A stretch of DNA of 64,000 bases from Azadirachta indica (Eukaryota; Streptophyta; Magnoliopsida; Sapindales; Meliaceae). The notes beneath the pieces were generated by a model that did not search any database, was not told where the DNA came from, and worked only from the letters and a program-made list of their open reading frames with translations. The DNA is taken from NCBI GenBank assembly GCA_022749755.1, contig CM040442.1:11010457-11074456 (forward strand), given 5' to 3'. Shown in pieces: positions 10,896 to 22,876 of this stretch. The first letter of the stretch is position 1. Each line of letters opens with the position of its first letter. A program made the translations under genes and the position numbers.

Positions 10896-12223
10896 ATGCA
10901 AAATTGGAAGCAAAATCAATCATCATTAAAAATACCCACATGGCAACACAACCAATGAAACATTGAAATGGGTAATACCAATTGAAAGGAAAGACAAAGG
11001 GACGAAAAATTGAAAGACTTTTGGGTTTAGTACTTGAATTGATGCCGATGGAAAAAAATGAGAAATGTAGAAATTAAGATTTTCTAGTCAAAGAAAAAAT
11101 TTCTTTTGCACTCTAAGCAAAGGAGAAAAAAAAAAATAGTAAACTAAGAAAAAATTTCTTTTGCACTCTAAGCAAAGGAGAAAAAAAAATAGTAAACTAA
11201 AAAGGCTAAGAGCCGTGGGTGGACTATTAAAAAATTCAAAATACACTTACGACACTATGCTAATAAGGGTGTTAGTAATTGAGACATATCCTCTTTCATT
11301 CCTCAAGTAATGAAACATCAGGTACTTCGTTTGAGATCATCATACATCTAGCATTTCATATAAAAGAGAAAAAGAGATCCTAAAATTTAATAAAAAAATA
11401 TTGAGTTTTCGAGCTCTTATTATTTCAAAAGTAACTACGTCACTTTTGAAATTAGGGAACTTATTTTTGGACTGCTTTTTTAACATCTAAAATTCAGTCG
11501 ATTTTTTAACTATATATAGCCCGATAGAATAGTTACCAGATTCATATTAAAGAAGAAACATGTAAAAGATACATGGTAAAAGTCCAAATAAATAAAAAAC
11601 TTTATTCAAAATTTTTTATGAAGGTTAGGCCAAATACAAATTCCTTTTGAAGAAGTCTTATTCTATCAAGATTAAAGGTAAGCCAAAATACTTGATTATT
11701 TATAATTAAAATTCAACTAAAATTAATATTTAGAAAACTTTAAGGAAATAATAAGTATATAAGGAAAAGAAAGAGATGAGAAAAAAGCTTTTTTTTACAT
11801 ACAAATAATTCACTAGTTGATATCATATGACAAACTCTATAAATATAAGCATTAAAAGTACAAGTTGTCACAAAAAGAGAAGAAAAAAGGTTACCTAAAC
11901 ATCAGTTGCAATGAGAATACCACATTGCTGTTTTATTTTAACCTTCTCTGAGATCAGCCACAAAAAATGGTAAAAAATGAAAATGTAATTACTCAACTGT
12001 GTCCTTTAGATAGATCTAAAATCTATAAAGAATTACGCATATATTAAAAAGTATTATGACAATTAGTAAACACCTTTAAGCCTTTACTCATGCCAAGAAC
12101 ATGAAATAAATGTCAAAATAAGCTGGACTTGAAAACTAGAGGCAACCCAGCTCTACAAGATAAAATGAAAAACCATTCACAGTAAATGCTTCTCTGTTTG
12201 TGATGTTGACTACCCCAATTCGA
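10896..12223. other. Non-coding stretch after the terpene synthase breakpoint
   Basis: Similarity to the terpene synthase ends at about 10895 and unrelated A-rich sequence follows. The only distinct structure is the short tandem duplication at 11090-11200. No gene is recognised. Confidence 0.5.
11090..11200. repeat. Two-unit tandem duplication of about 55 bp
   Basis: Two nearly identical units, each holding 'ttcttttgcactctaagcaa', an A-run and 'atagtaaactaa', lie side by side and differ mainly in A-run length. This looks like a recent slippage or replication duplication. Confidence 0.85.
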
Positions 12224-12450
12224 TCATCTTTTCTTGAACTTCGGCTTTAAATAACGTGGACTCTCCACAGCCTTGGTCAGTCTTAGGAAAGGTCTTTTCA
12301 AGATCATAGAGTAAGGCATTTTAAAATATACCACTAGTCCTAGCTTCAGGTCATCTATTTTTAAAGAATCCAATGTGCTCTTGAATATGATGTCTGTTGA
12401 ACTACCAAGAGTTAAACAACAAATTGTCGAATCTTACAGCTTGGTTCGAA
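12224..12450 (-). pseudogene. Coding-like stretch of unknown family (minus strand)
   Basis: On the minus strand one frame stays open for about 70 codons and ends in TGA at 12224-12226. The translation is non-repetitive and protein-like ('DLKLGLVVYFKMPYS', then 'RPFLRLTKAVE', then a basic tail 'KPKFKKR'), unlike the low-complexity frames around it. It may be the last exon of a gene or a captured exon. I do not recognise the family, and a TAA lies at the upstream end of the frame. Confidence 0.25.
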
Positions 12451-12979
12451 TTCTTTCTCTCTGTAACTGCAACAAAATAAAAAATCAGAGGACAGCTAGT
12501 TTTTCCAACATGTGTCTTTGATGCTTAAGTCAGCGGATTGATCTTAATTTGAATGAAAATTTTGGTAGAGTTTTGCCTTAGTTAATCGTGCGAACCTCGT
12601 CATTTCAATTGTTGGGATTTTATAGTGCTTAGGGCTCAACAATTTGTCCTCCTTATCTGCCATAACCACCCATGATGGAAGATGGAGGGGTGGTTGGTTT
12701 CCCACGTTGGAGGAAATGTTTCCCAGATTTTCTGGTCAGGTTTTGATAGTTTCACCTGACCTGGTCATTGTCCTCTACTCAAGAAGACCAGGAATGGTAG
12801 GGACCATATGTGGTTCTGTTCGGGAACTTCAGGCCTCGGTTATGATCCCATCCCAAACCTCTGGTGGAGGTCCTTTTTTGTTACAGTTCATCTTCGATAA
12901 CTTTTGTTCAGGTGTTGATTTATCTCAGCCTTTTTTCCCAAATATTATATATATATGACAAGTTAGGTTAATTTTTATT
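12451..12979. other. Higher-GC stretch without a recognised gene
   Basis: This stretch is less A/T-rich than its neighbours. A plus-strand frame of 104 codons (12644-12958) is open but shows no motif I recognise, and no splice partner is evident. It adjoins the fold-back element starting at 12989 and may belong with the coding-like stretch at 12224-12450. Confidence 0.25.
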
Positions 12980-13924
12980 CATTTATTATTGAGAAATTAC
13001 CGTATACACCTTGGAATTTGGAAATATATCATATTTCTCTCAAATTTGAAGACATAGACCATTACCTTCACCTTGATTTTGATATCTTTTAATTGACTTA
13101 TTGATTATTATCATTTTCATCTTTAAACTTTGGCAAAATAACTAAATGAATATACTTTTTTTTTTAATTATAATAATTTAATCCTTATTATTCACAATAC
13201 ACTTAAACCTAAAATGTGAAAAAATTAAAAATTTTATTTTTAATTTATTATTTTAATAAAACTTAAAAAATATTATTATAAAAAAATATGCTATAATATT
13301 TCTAACACTTTTCTTTTTTTTTTAGTAAAAATTTGATATTTAATTATAAAAAAAAAATTAATTGAAATACTTGTTTAGTATTTTATTTTTATATGTAATA
13401 TATCTATTTGAAAAATTATATTACATACATTATATTATTTAAAAAAATCCAAATTCTCTTATTTTTCCATATTTTTAATTAAAACTAAATAAATTAAATT
13501 ATTTAATAAGAATATAAAATATTAAAATATAACATCAAATTTAATTCATATACTATAATTTATTACTTTTGTCATATTTAAAAATTTATTTTTAAAAATA
13601 TTTTATAAAATTTATAAGGGTTATTTTTGACTTTACTCTAGATTTATTAACAATTTTTCAGAAATAATTTGAAATTTTAAAAAGTCATCAACAATACCCC
13701 TATTAATAGCTATTCACCGTTAAAGTTATCACTATTAAAGGTAAAAATGTAATTTAATAAGTGTTTATAAAATAAAAATTTATTTGTAATTGCACTAATT
13801 TATTTTATAAAAAATAAATTACTTTTATTTTTTATTCTTTTCTCCCTCTTCTAAGCTTCTTTTCCCTAAATTCTCTATATTCTTGCATTGTCTCACCGCA
13901 GGAAATCGTCTTTTTTCTACTCGC

Positions 13925-14090
13925 TTGAATCAATCTCTTATGCTTCTTTTTCCCAAAATTCTCAGATTAAGCTGCCTCTAAATCAATCTCCTCATGTTAT
14001 TTTTCCCCAAATTCTCCAATGAAACTGCCTCTATATCAATCTCTCCCTTATGCTTCTTTTTCCTCAAATTCTCCATTGAAGCTACAATGA
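13925..14090 (+). repeat. Threefold internal repeat (about 60 bp units) in the fold-back element
   Basis: 'atcaatctc', '-atgcttctttttcc', 'caaattctcc' and 'aagctgcctct' recur in the same order three times with small changes. The pyrimidine-rich composition resembles a plant 5' leader, which could mean captured gene sequence, but no coding frame is convincing. Confidence 0.6.
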
Positions 14091-14394
14091 GGCAGCAAAC
14101 ATGATTCAGGCATTTTCACGTCCTCTTCTACTTATCTCTTCTCTCCTTTTTCTCTTCTATTTTTCTCTGTCAACTATGTTTGTTGTCTTGCAATTTTTGC
14201 CACCGCCTACAAGCGCCATCACACGCGACCAACTTAATGGCTTCGCACAACCACTCATTGCAACCTAATTTGTAGATTAGTTGTTGTAGACAGAGTCTTG
14301 TTAGATTAAATGTTGATTGTGGGTTAAATATGTTGATTTAATTTATTATTTGTCTTTGATTTTAAAATCAATATCTTAATTTGATTTTGGGTTT

Positions 14395-14590
14395 TTTCAA
14401 ACTTTTAATTTGATTTTACAGAACCCTAGTTTGATTTGAAAAAAATCCTAATTTAATTTTGTAAAACCCTAGTTTGATTTTTCAAAATCCCAATTTTGAT
14501 ATGAAAAACCCTAATTGAATGGGTAATTGAACCCTAATTTAATTTTTGGTAATTAAACCCTAATTTGATTTTTAAAAACTCAATTTGATT
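14395..14590 (+). repeat. Minisatellite with CCCTAATTTGATTTT-type units
   Basis: About seven irregular units of roughly 20-30 bases share 'ccctaatttgattttt' or close variants. It resembles telomere-motif-bearing DNA only through the CCCTAA core and is not a telomeric (CCCTAAA)n array. Confidence 0.6.
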
Positions 14591-15448
14591 TTTGTGAATT
14601 ATTTTAAGTTTTCGATTCAGAAGATCACAAAGAAGTTTGGTTGCTGCAGATGATCGAAGATAAAAATGGAAAAAGAAGTTTGGTTGCTGCGGAGAATCAG
14701 AGAAAAAATTTGGTTGAAACAAAAAAAAGAGTTAATTAAATGTATAAGTAATTTACTCTTGTTAAAAATATATATTATTAATTACACATAGGGTAACTTG
14801 TCTTTTTAATACATATGATATCAATTTGTCTACTATACACAAGGGTTATTTTACTCTTTAAACATATAATATTAATTTAATAAGGGTAAATATGTCATTT
14901 ATTATTTTCTATTATCCTTAAAGGTGAGTGGCTATTAACAGGGATACTACTGATGAATTTTTAAAATTTTAGATTATTTTTTAAAATTATCAATAAAATC
15001 CAGGATAAAGTTGAAAATGACTCTATTCATAAGTCATAACCCCTTCTTTTCTTAAAATATTTAAAAGAAAAATAAAATTTTTAAATTAAAGGGAGTAATA
15101 AATTATAATATTTAATAAATACACATCATTAGAATTTTTTTAATAATAGAATTTTTTTCTAAATTTTGATTAGTATTATAAATGAAAAAAATTTAATTTT
15201 AATGTTTTCGTCCATAGTATTTGGGAAATAATATGGATTAAATTGTTAGAATTAAAAAATTATATTTTATTCATTATTTATTAAAATTTAGAGATGAAAA
15301 TAATAATAAATTAACATATCAACTAATAGAAGTCAAAGTCAACAACGTATGTATTTGTTTTTTCTAAAATGTGATAGGTATCTATCAACCCCAAATTTTA
15401 GGGGTATGATTTATAATTTCATCAAAATTTAGGTTACATGTGAACATC

Positions 15449-17573
15449 CATTTATTTATTTATTTGCGAGAAAAATTCTCAAATTATTATCGTTAATGTT
15501 TGCTAACTAGGAGGAGCATCATAACCCTTCCATTGTCCCACTAGTATATTATGTTAAGACTTTTATTAGCATTATATAGCAATTTTATTGGCATTATATA
15601 GCAGTTAAATATATTTGAAGAATTTTTTAATTTTGAAAATTGTTATTGTTTTTATTAAACTCAGTGTATTTAGTTTTTTGATTATTTTAGAATTACTTGA
15701 TTGTCAAAGTTTAAATAGGAAATGTAGATTTACAATTCTACAACTCAAAGGAAAGAAGAGCTTTTGGAACAGGAAATTTAGGAAGGTAAGAATTCTTCCT
15801 AATTTAGAAGATTTATTTTTTAAGGAATAAGGAAACAAAAATCCTCTTTAAATTAAGGTTTATGGTTTTCATATAAATAAACACTTATCTTTCATATTTG
15901 ATAGAGCCTCCATTATGCGAAAAGCTAGTGCAAAGAGACCTCCTCTGTAAGCACAATTTTTGTTTTCTAAGTTGCTCATCTTTTTTTTATGCATTGGTTA
16001 AGAATTTAGGAGGAATTATTTGTTTGTGATTCCTATTGTGATAAACTTAAGGATTTAAATTTCTTAAAAATTATGAAGATAATTTGGTTGTACTTTTAAA
16101 TAAGGAAACTTGAATTTCTTTAGAAGAAGAAATCATCTTCGTTAAATGGAGTTCAACAATATCAAAAGCGAGAGTATCTTGTGAAACAAAACCATCTATG
16201 AAGGTCATATTAATAATTATAATAAAATATAATAAAAAAGTGAAAATGACAAAACTCCATTTGTTTATGTGTTTTTGGGACCATCATTACTATCAAATTA
16301 AAACAAGACATTCTACCACCACTATTATTAAAAAATAGGTAAGTCCTTTTAGTCCTACTTATGTTTCCTTATAAAGTCATAATAATTTTAAAAATACCTT
16401 TAAAAGTCTTAATTTTATATAAAATTCTTATTATGCCTCTATATATAATATTTATTAATAAATCTCTAAAATTTGATAAAATACAATATATTTATGTAAA
16501 GTATATTAATAAATAAATAATATTATTATTTAATAATATTCTAACCAAATACATTTATTGTAATTAATTGTAAGACATTAAACAATAACAAATTACATAT
16601 TTGCAATTACTAAAATTAATACAAATAAAACATAAATAAATATTAATTCATTAATAAAATATAGATTTATAAATCTATTTATTTTACAACATATGTATAA
16701 TAAATATTTACGATTATATTTTAATTTAAAATATAAATAAAATAATAAAATAAAAAAAATATCAATAGAATAAAAATTATAATATTAATAATTATTATAT
16801 TAAATAGTGCTATAGAATAATTATAACATTGATTTATTAGTATATTTTACATAAATATAATATATTTTTATCAAAATTTAAAATTATTTTTAATAAATAT
16901 TATGCATAAGGACATAATGAGTATTGTATATAAAATTAAAATTTTCAAGAGGGTAAAACACAATATCTCAAACTTGAAAACTCTAACATTAATATTGAAA
17001 TTCTAACCTTATTATTAACATCGTGTGAACATATAGAAAAGAAAAAGGAAAAGGTAAAAAGGTTGTAAGCGCACACTTGGTTGGTGATGGTCCTGATGGA
17101 TTAAACTAAATATGATAATTACTATCATGAAAATAAAGAGAGATTAAAATGGAATCCGAAGGAAATCTAGCAAATTAGGCATCTTTTTTTTCTTGTGAGA
17201 AAGACAAGAAGAGAAACCAAAATGGTATTTCATTTAGTTTTCCTAAGAGAAATTAATAATTAAACATTAACTAAATTTAGTGGACAATCAATGTAAAAAA
17301 GAATGAAGGACGCTACAGAATGACCACATTTCATTAATTATTTTTCCCTAAAGAATGAGTCCTGTACCTTTCATTTGACCATTAATTTTAATTTGTAATT
17401 ATTTTATTACAAACTAACTTGTAAGATGATAAAAATTAATTTTATATATTTTATGGAGGCTAATTTTAAATTTACATGAAAATTAATTTTAAATTTTTAG
17501 GGTCGTTTTAGGAAAAGTTATTTGGCCAGTGGGCACAAGCTGCCTTTGCTGGTGTATATATAAATATTAGTGA
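15449..17573. other. Intergenic DNA upstream of the LRR receptor kinase
   Basis: No gene is recognised. The interval 16330-16900 is extremely A/T-rich. The part at about 17021-17170 is a diverged copy of 24275-24420, so the upstream region of the receptor kinase was duplicated. A 71-codon frame near 15615 is low-complexity and not credible. Confidence 0.5.
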
Positions 17574-20100
17574 GTGAACAATGAGGTAGCTCAGACTTTA
17601 AACAAGCTAGCGATACGGGAAAAAAGAAACATGGATGAACGTTCTCTGCTGCTTCCCATTACTAAAATTGTTGTCTTATTTATTAGCATTTGTTTTCCTT
17701 TAATTGGCTCTGAGTTGAAATATATTCAGAGTGCGGCACAGCCTCTTGAGGGAGCAACTTCTCCAACACCTTCACCTGCAACATCTCCCAAGTTAACTGA
17801 AGAAGAAAGTAAACATTAATTAATTTCCAATACTTCTAATTTATGTAACAAACATATATATATATATATATATATATTGAAACACTCAACAGTAATCTAT
17901 CAAACAACAAATTTGGTGGTTCAATTCCTGACAACTTGGGAAATTTATGCAATCTAACCCCGTGTGAGTTCTTATTTATTGTGATATATACATATAATAA
18001 GTTTAGTTCAATAATTATGATACATATATTTCTTTTTATTAGATGAAACTGAGTTAATATATGTACTCGATATTTGTGTAATGATCAGTGATCTATCCGA
18101 AAATCAATTAACTCGAACAATACCACAAAGCTTTGGAAATCTCAAGAGACTACAATTTTTGTAAGTGTTTCTGATATGTTGTATTTTAAATATTGTTGCT
18201 GAGTGAAATCTAATTCCATTTATACCATAATTGTGATATATAAATATATATATAGATTCCTTTTTCCTTAATGGAATTAGTCTGCTGCATATTAATTTGT
18301 GTATTGATCAGGGATATAGCGCAAAACCAATTAACTGGCGAAATATCACAAAGCTTGGGGAATTTGAAGGCACTAAAAGAACTGTAAGCCTAGTTGTTGT
18401 GAGGAACCACGTTGTATATTAATTATGGTCTCTGAGTAAAATGTGATTCCAATATATATATATTTATGTATGTATGTATAGAGTTGGACCTGCAAAAATT
18501 GTAACTCGAATTACTCTTTCCTTTATCTAATTAAATTTGCTTTCACATCTATTTGGTCCAGAATTTGCTCACTGGAAAGATACCAGCTACTTTGGGTGGC
18601 ATATCATCTCTTCTAGTCCTGTAACTACTGTTTGTGCCAATCAAATTAGCAAACTATATATAATGCCAATTAAATAAGATAGATATAACTTTTTATTTAA
18701 TTTGCAGGAATTTAGGTTGGAACCAAGTGTTTGGCAACATTCCTCCTGAACTAGGAGACCTCTCTCGGCTCCGAACGCTGTCTGAAATCAATTCCCTCAC
18801 TCTGTATCAAGCATTAATTTTAATTATTAAACCAATTATTTTTAATTTCTTCATTGATTTTATTAATCGTTTTAAACAGTGGGTTATCTAACAATGAATT
18901 AAGTGGTAATCTTACTTCACAACTGGGGAAGCTAAGCAATCTCAGACGCTTGTAAGTTATTTATTTTATATATATATATATATATAAATTTAGGAACCAA
19001 TTAAAAATCAATGAATTAAGTGATTTAGCTGCTCTGCTACATGCAGATAAATATTAAGATACAGTTAAACTATTTTTGTTACGTTGTAGGTGGTTGATAT
19101 CCAATAAATTAGAGGGGAATTTGCCAAAAGAGTTCGAAAAGCTTGTGAATCAAGAGATATTGTAAGTGACACACCCAAGATCTGTTGGTCTTTGTTTTTC
19201 TTAATTTTAGTTGATTGAATCGAAACGATTAATTTGTCAATGCAGTGATGTAGGAGGCAATAATTTGTCAGGTCCCATTCCCCCATACATTGCAAAATGG
19301 AGCCGACTAATTGAGTTGTAAGCAAGCCCCAATTATATTAATTAATTATATATATGTATAAAAAATCTCTTCAGAATAATGTATGTACTTTAACTTCTGA
19401 TCTCTTTTTATATCTATATATATGTGTGAGCATGTACAGAAATCTCGTTGGAAATAATTTTGAAGGGCCACTACCTTGAGAGCTATTTAACATGGCAAAT
19501 CTTCGATATTTGTAAGAAGAATCAAATTAGATCTCTATAATTTCTTTTCTTCTTGATAAATTGACTTAATTTATATATATTTTGTCTTTTATTTATAACA
19601 GTTTGGTTACTGACCTAAATAATTCAGGCTTCGCTTTCCCCAAGACATCTAATTTGAGAAGTATTTATACTTTGTAAGTGGGTGGTCTACGTTATTTAGT
19701 TTCTTCTACCTCATTGACTGATTTTTCTCTTCCAGTTATTTTGAATAATTAAATAATAACCATTTTGCTCCAATTATTTTTGATGGCATGCAGGATGCTG
19801 AGGAACTGCAATATTGTCGGTGCAATCCCACCATATATTTCCGATTGGTCTGAACGGTCGTTATTTAACCTGTATGCCCAGTTTTCTTATTCAGAAATTG
19901 CAACATTATTACTTTTGTTTCAAATATAATATAAATTATTAATTGTTTAATTATGTATATTGCAGTGACTTGAGTTTCAACAAATTAACCGGAGTGCTCC
20001 CAAATGACTTAAAGAACCACTTTTTAAATAGACTGTACGTGACAACTAGCTTTCTTTTCTTCTTAGATATATATATATATATATATATATTTCTTAAATA

Positions 20101-20277
20101 TAGTGGTGATGTCACGTTGGGCCTGGTCCAGACCCCTGCATGTCCCGAAAAATTTTAAAATTTTATGTTAAAAATTGTCGACGTTACCCTTTTAAATTAT
20201 ACGTTTTCTGTTTTGGCCTACCGACTTTTATAACATTACGTTTTCGCCCCCAAAAATCGATCCTAACTCCACCACTA
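20101..20277. mobile_element. Small inverted-repeat element (177 bp) in an LRR intron
   Basis: It starts TAGTGGTGATGTCACG and ends with the complement of TAGTGGTGGAGTTAGG, and it is embedded in (TA)n tracts between LRR exons 13 and 14. The interior is less A/T-rich than the intron. The 'TAGTGG-GGAG' end is shared with the larger element at 31463-32449. The target duplication is obscured by the TA repeats. Confidence 0.6.
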
Positions 20278-22413
20278 TATATATATATATATATATATTC
20301 GTACAAGATATTAATTGCATTTTTGTGTAGGATTCTTACTGGAAACATGCTCAGTGGGACATTCCCGTCTTATATGGTACGTTTCCACTCTACAAGAAAA
20401 AATAATTAATGACGTTAATTATATATAATGTACTGATATAATAACCGCATCAATTTGGAATATACTTTAATTTGAAATATATATTAATCTATGTATCTAA
20501 AACCCTTTAATTATGTGACGTGTTGTATTGCAGGGATCTTTCATACAAGAATTTTACATTTCCTGATGAACCGTAGATGTAAGAATATATATATATATAT
20601 ATATATGCATATCGATCTTTAAGATCTTTCCGCAATTAAAATTTCATTCTTATTGTATAAATCTCACGGACTAATTTTGTGTATTGTTGCTGCGCACGCC
20701 AACAAATTAAATGTTCTTTATCTTCCAAGACTCTGTCATATTTTTCGGTTATCAAATTTAATAATTAACTAAAATATATATTAAAGCACTTTTAATTGTC
20801 AATCTTGCAGCGATCTCAACCTAACCGATTCAGATCAAACAAATAAAATAAATACGTAAGACAGTTACATCATGATCCTTATAGATAAAATATGGAGAGA
20901 AAATTTTACAGTTGACGTATCTCGTCATATTCTAGAAATCAAGTTATTCTGGAATGGCAAAGGATCTCTGTTCAATCCAACTCCTACTAATGGACCTCTT
21001 ATACAGCTATTTCTGTAACATCAAGTAGGAATTACGTAAAGTTGCATGCATGCTGATATTTTATTTGGTAACCATTTTATTTTGACTTTTCTAATCTATT
21101 ATTAAGCTGACAATTTATGCATGTTTTCTTGTTGTAATCTACCAGCATTCAAAGTCGGAGGACTGTCTAGATTAGAAATAGCAGGAATTGTAGTTGCTGC
21201 TGTTTTAGCTCCACTTCTTATATTGGCTCTCATGTGGAGACTGGGATGGCTAGGAGATAGAGAGTTGCGCGGTGAGATTCATTATATGCTGCACCATCCA
21301 CTGATTCATGTTTATGCACACTCTCATTGAAAAATTATTACGAATATTATTGGTTTTTTTTTTTTTTTTGCTTGAAATAGTAAACAAAGTGACACTCCAA
21401 GAAAAATCTTATACCATTAAACAGGTGAAAGATGCAATTAGAAATTTCAGCTCCAAGAATGAGATTGGCAAGGGGCGTTTTGGGACAGTGTACAAGGTTA
21501 AACATTGTTATTATGTCAAGGATGAAGTTGAATTGTTCTTCTTTCAGGATAGCATAATATTAATAGATGGTCTTGCATATGTATAATTTGAGATCTTCAA
21601 GTGAAAACATAATTGTAAGTCTTTTTTTTTTGTTCAGGCTGATTTGTTGGAAAAGATGAATAAGAATATTGTAGCTGTGAAGAAGCTTTCTCCTCAGTCA
21701 AAGGACGAGATTGCTCAAATAGGAACCGAGGTTTATGCCTTGAAGCAATTAGAAGTAAATGAGAATGTCGTCAAGATTTGGATTGCCATTCTAAAAAAGA
21801 TTTACACTTGTTGATCTATGAATATATGGAAAAAGGATCACTTCAACAAGCCTTGTTCGGTAAATAAATCTTTTTCATGATCATATGCCTTATTCTTTTG
21901 CCAATTTTTAGCAAGCAATATACTTTGTTTTCCTTGTGTTCTGTAACTACAACATTAAACTATGATGAGTGTTGACCTGAGGATATGCAGATCCAAATTC
22001 TGATATGCAACTTGATTGGCCAACGAGAATCAGTAACAGTCTTGGAATAGCGAAGGGGTTTGAAATATTAAACCCAGTAATATTCTACGTGATGGAAATC
22101 TTAAAGCTAAGGTAGTTGATTTTGGACTGGCAAAGCTTTATGATGAAGAAAATTCATTCAAGTTCATCCACGAAAAAGGGATAGCGTAAGTAAACAAATT
22201 AATATGCACAAACATGTGTTAACAAACACAAGGCTGTTTACAATAATTTCTCTTTTTTTTTTTAAATTTCCATCATTATTTCTTATTTATTTTAGGGTAT
22301 ACATGGCACCTGAGTATGGGATGCGAAAAGCTCTAACTGAAGTAGTTGATTTTTATAGTTTTGCAATCATTCTATTCGAAATAGTCAACAGACAGACTAA
22401 TGCCAAGTATGAT

Positions 22414-22876
22414 TAGGAGTGGACAAAAAACTGAACCGAATCAAATCGGATCAGATTTATAGGTTTGGTCCGGTATTTTATATAATTTGGTCTAGTTTCG
22501 ATTCTTAAAATAAAAAATTCAAAATTTTCGGTTCGATTTCAGTTTTGATTTAAAAAATTTGGATTGAACTGGAAATATTATTTTTTAATATTTTTTTATT
22601 TAAATAATGTCGTTTTATTGTATTTTCATAAAACAATGTCGTTCAATACACTAAATTTTTTTAAAAAAATAATAAATTTTTTAAAAAATCAAATCGACCC
22701 AAAAACCAAACTGATCGGTTCGGTTTTAATTCGGTTCTAACATATAATCGGTTCGGTTCAATCTTAATTTTTCTTTCTATTTGGTCCAGTTCGGTCTCAA
22801 AAATTTGAAACTTAAATTTTCAGATTCGGTCCGATTTTTCAAAAATCTGGATTGAACCGAATTGTGCCCACACCTA
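22414..22876 (-). mobile_element. hAT-like non-autonomous element (463 bp), copy B
   Basis: It is inserted in a kinase exon of the LRR receptor gene right after 'TNAKY'. Ends are TAGGAGTGGAC and the complement of TAGGTGTGGGCAC. The flanking 8-bp duplication is agtatgat (22406-22413) / aatataat (22877-22884), with six of eight matching. The interior has 'cggttcggttt' runs and 'aatgtcgtttt', as in copy A at 9984-10447, read in the opposite direction. The matching length (463 against 464) supports one family. Confidence 0.75.

Larger units (their letters stand above)
12989..15448. mobile_element. Fold-back / Mutator-like element with very long terminal inverted repeats
   Basis: The left arm (about 12989-13765) and the right arm (about 14875-15448) are inverted copies of each other over several hundred bases. 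Clear anchors are 'ctattaatagctattcacc' near 13698 against the complement of 'gtgagtggctattaacag' near 14925, and 'attattatcattttcatct' near 13105 against the complement of sequence near 15290-15310. Candidate flanking 9-bp duplications are cattTATTa (12980-12988) and cattTATTt (15449-15457), with one mismatch. The core holds a threefold repeat near 13925-14090 and a 'ccctaatttgattt' minisatellite near 14395-14590. No transposase is seen, so it would be non-autonomous. Long inverted repeats with a 9-bp duplication fit Mutator-like elements; the outermost ends are less certain than the arms. Confidence 0.65.

Noticed and set aside
12644..12958. 104-codon plus-strand open frame
   Set aside because: Open and moderately complex, but without a recognisable motif, splice partner or promoter; left unannotated as a gene.
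14395..14590. Interstitial telomere array
   Set aside because: Units contain CCCTAA but are irregular and longer than the 7-bp plant telomere repeat.
20140..20409. 89-codon open frame in the LRR gene
   Set aside because: It runs through the small inverted-repeat element and a TA microsatellite in an intron.
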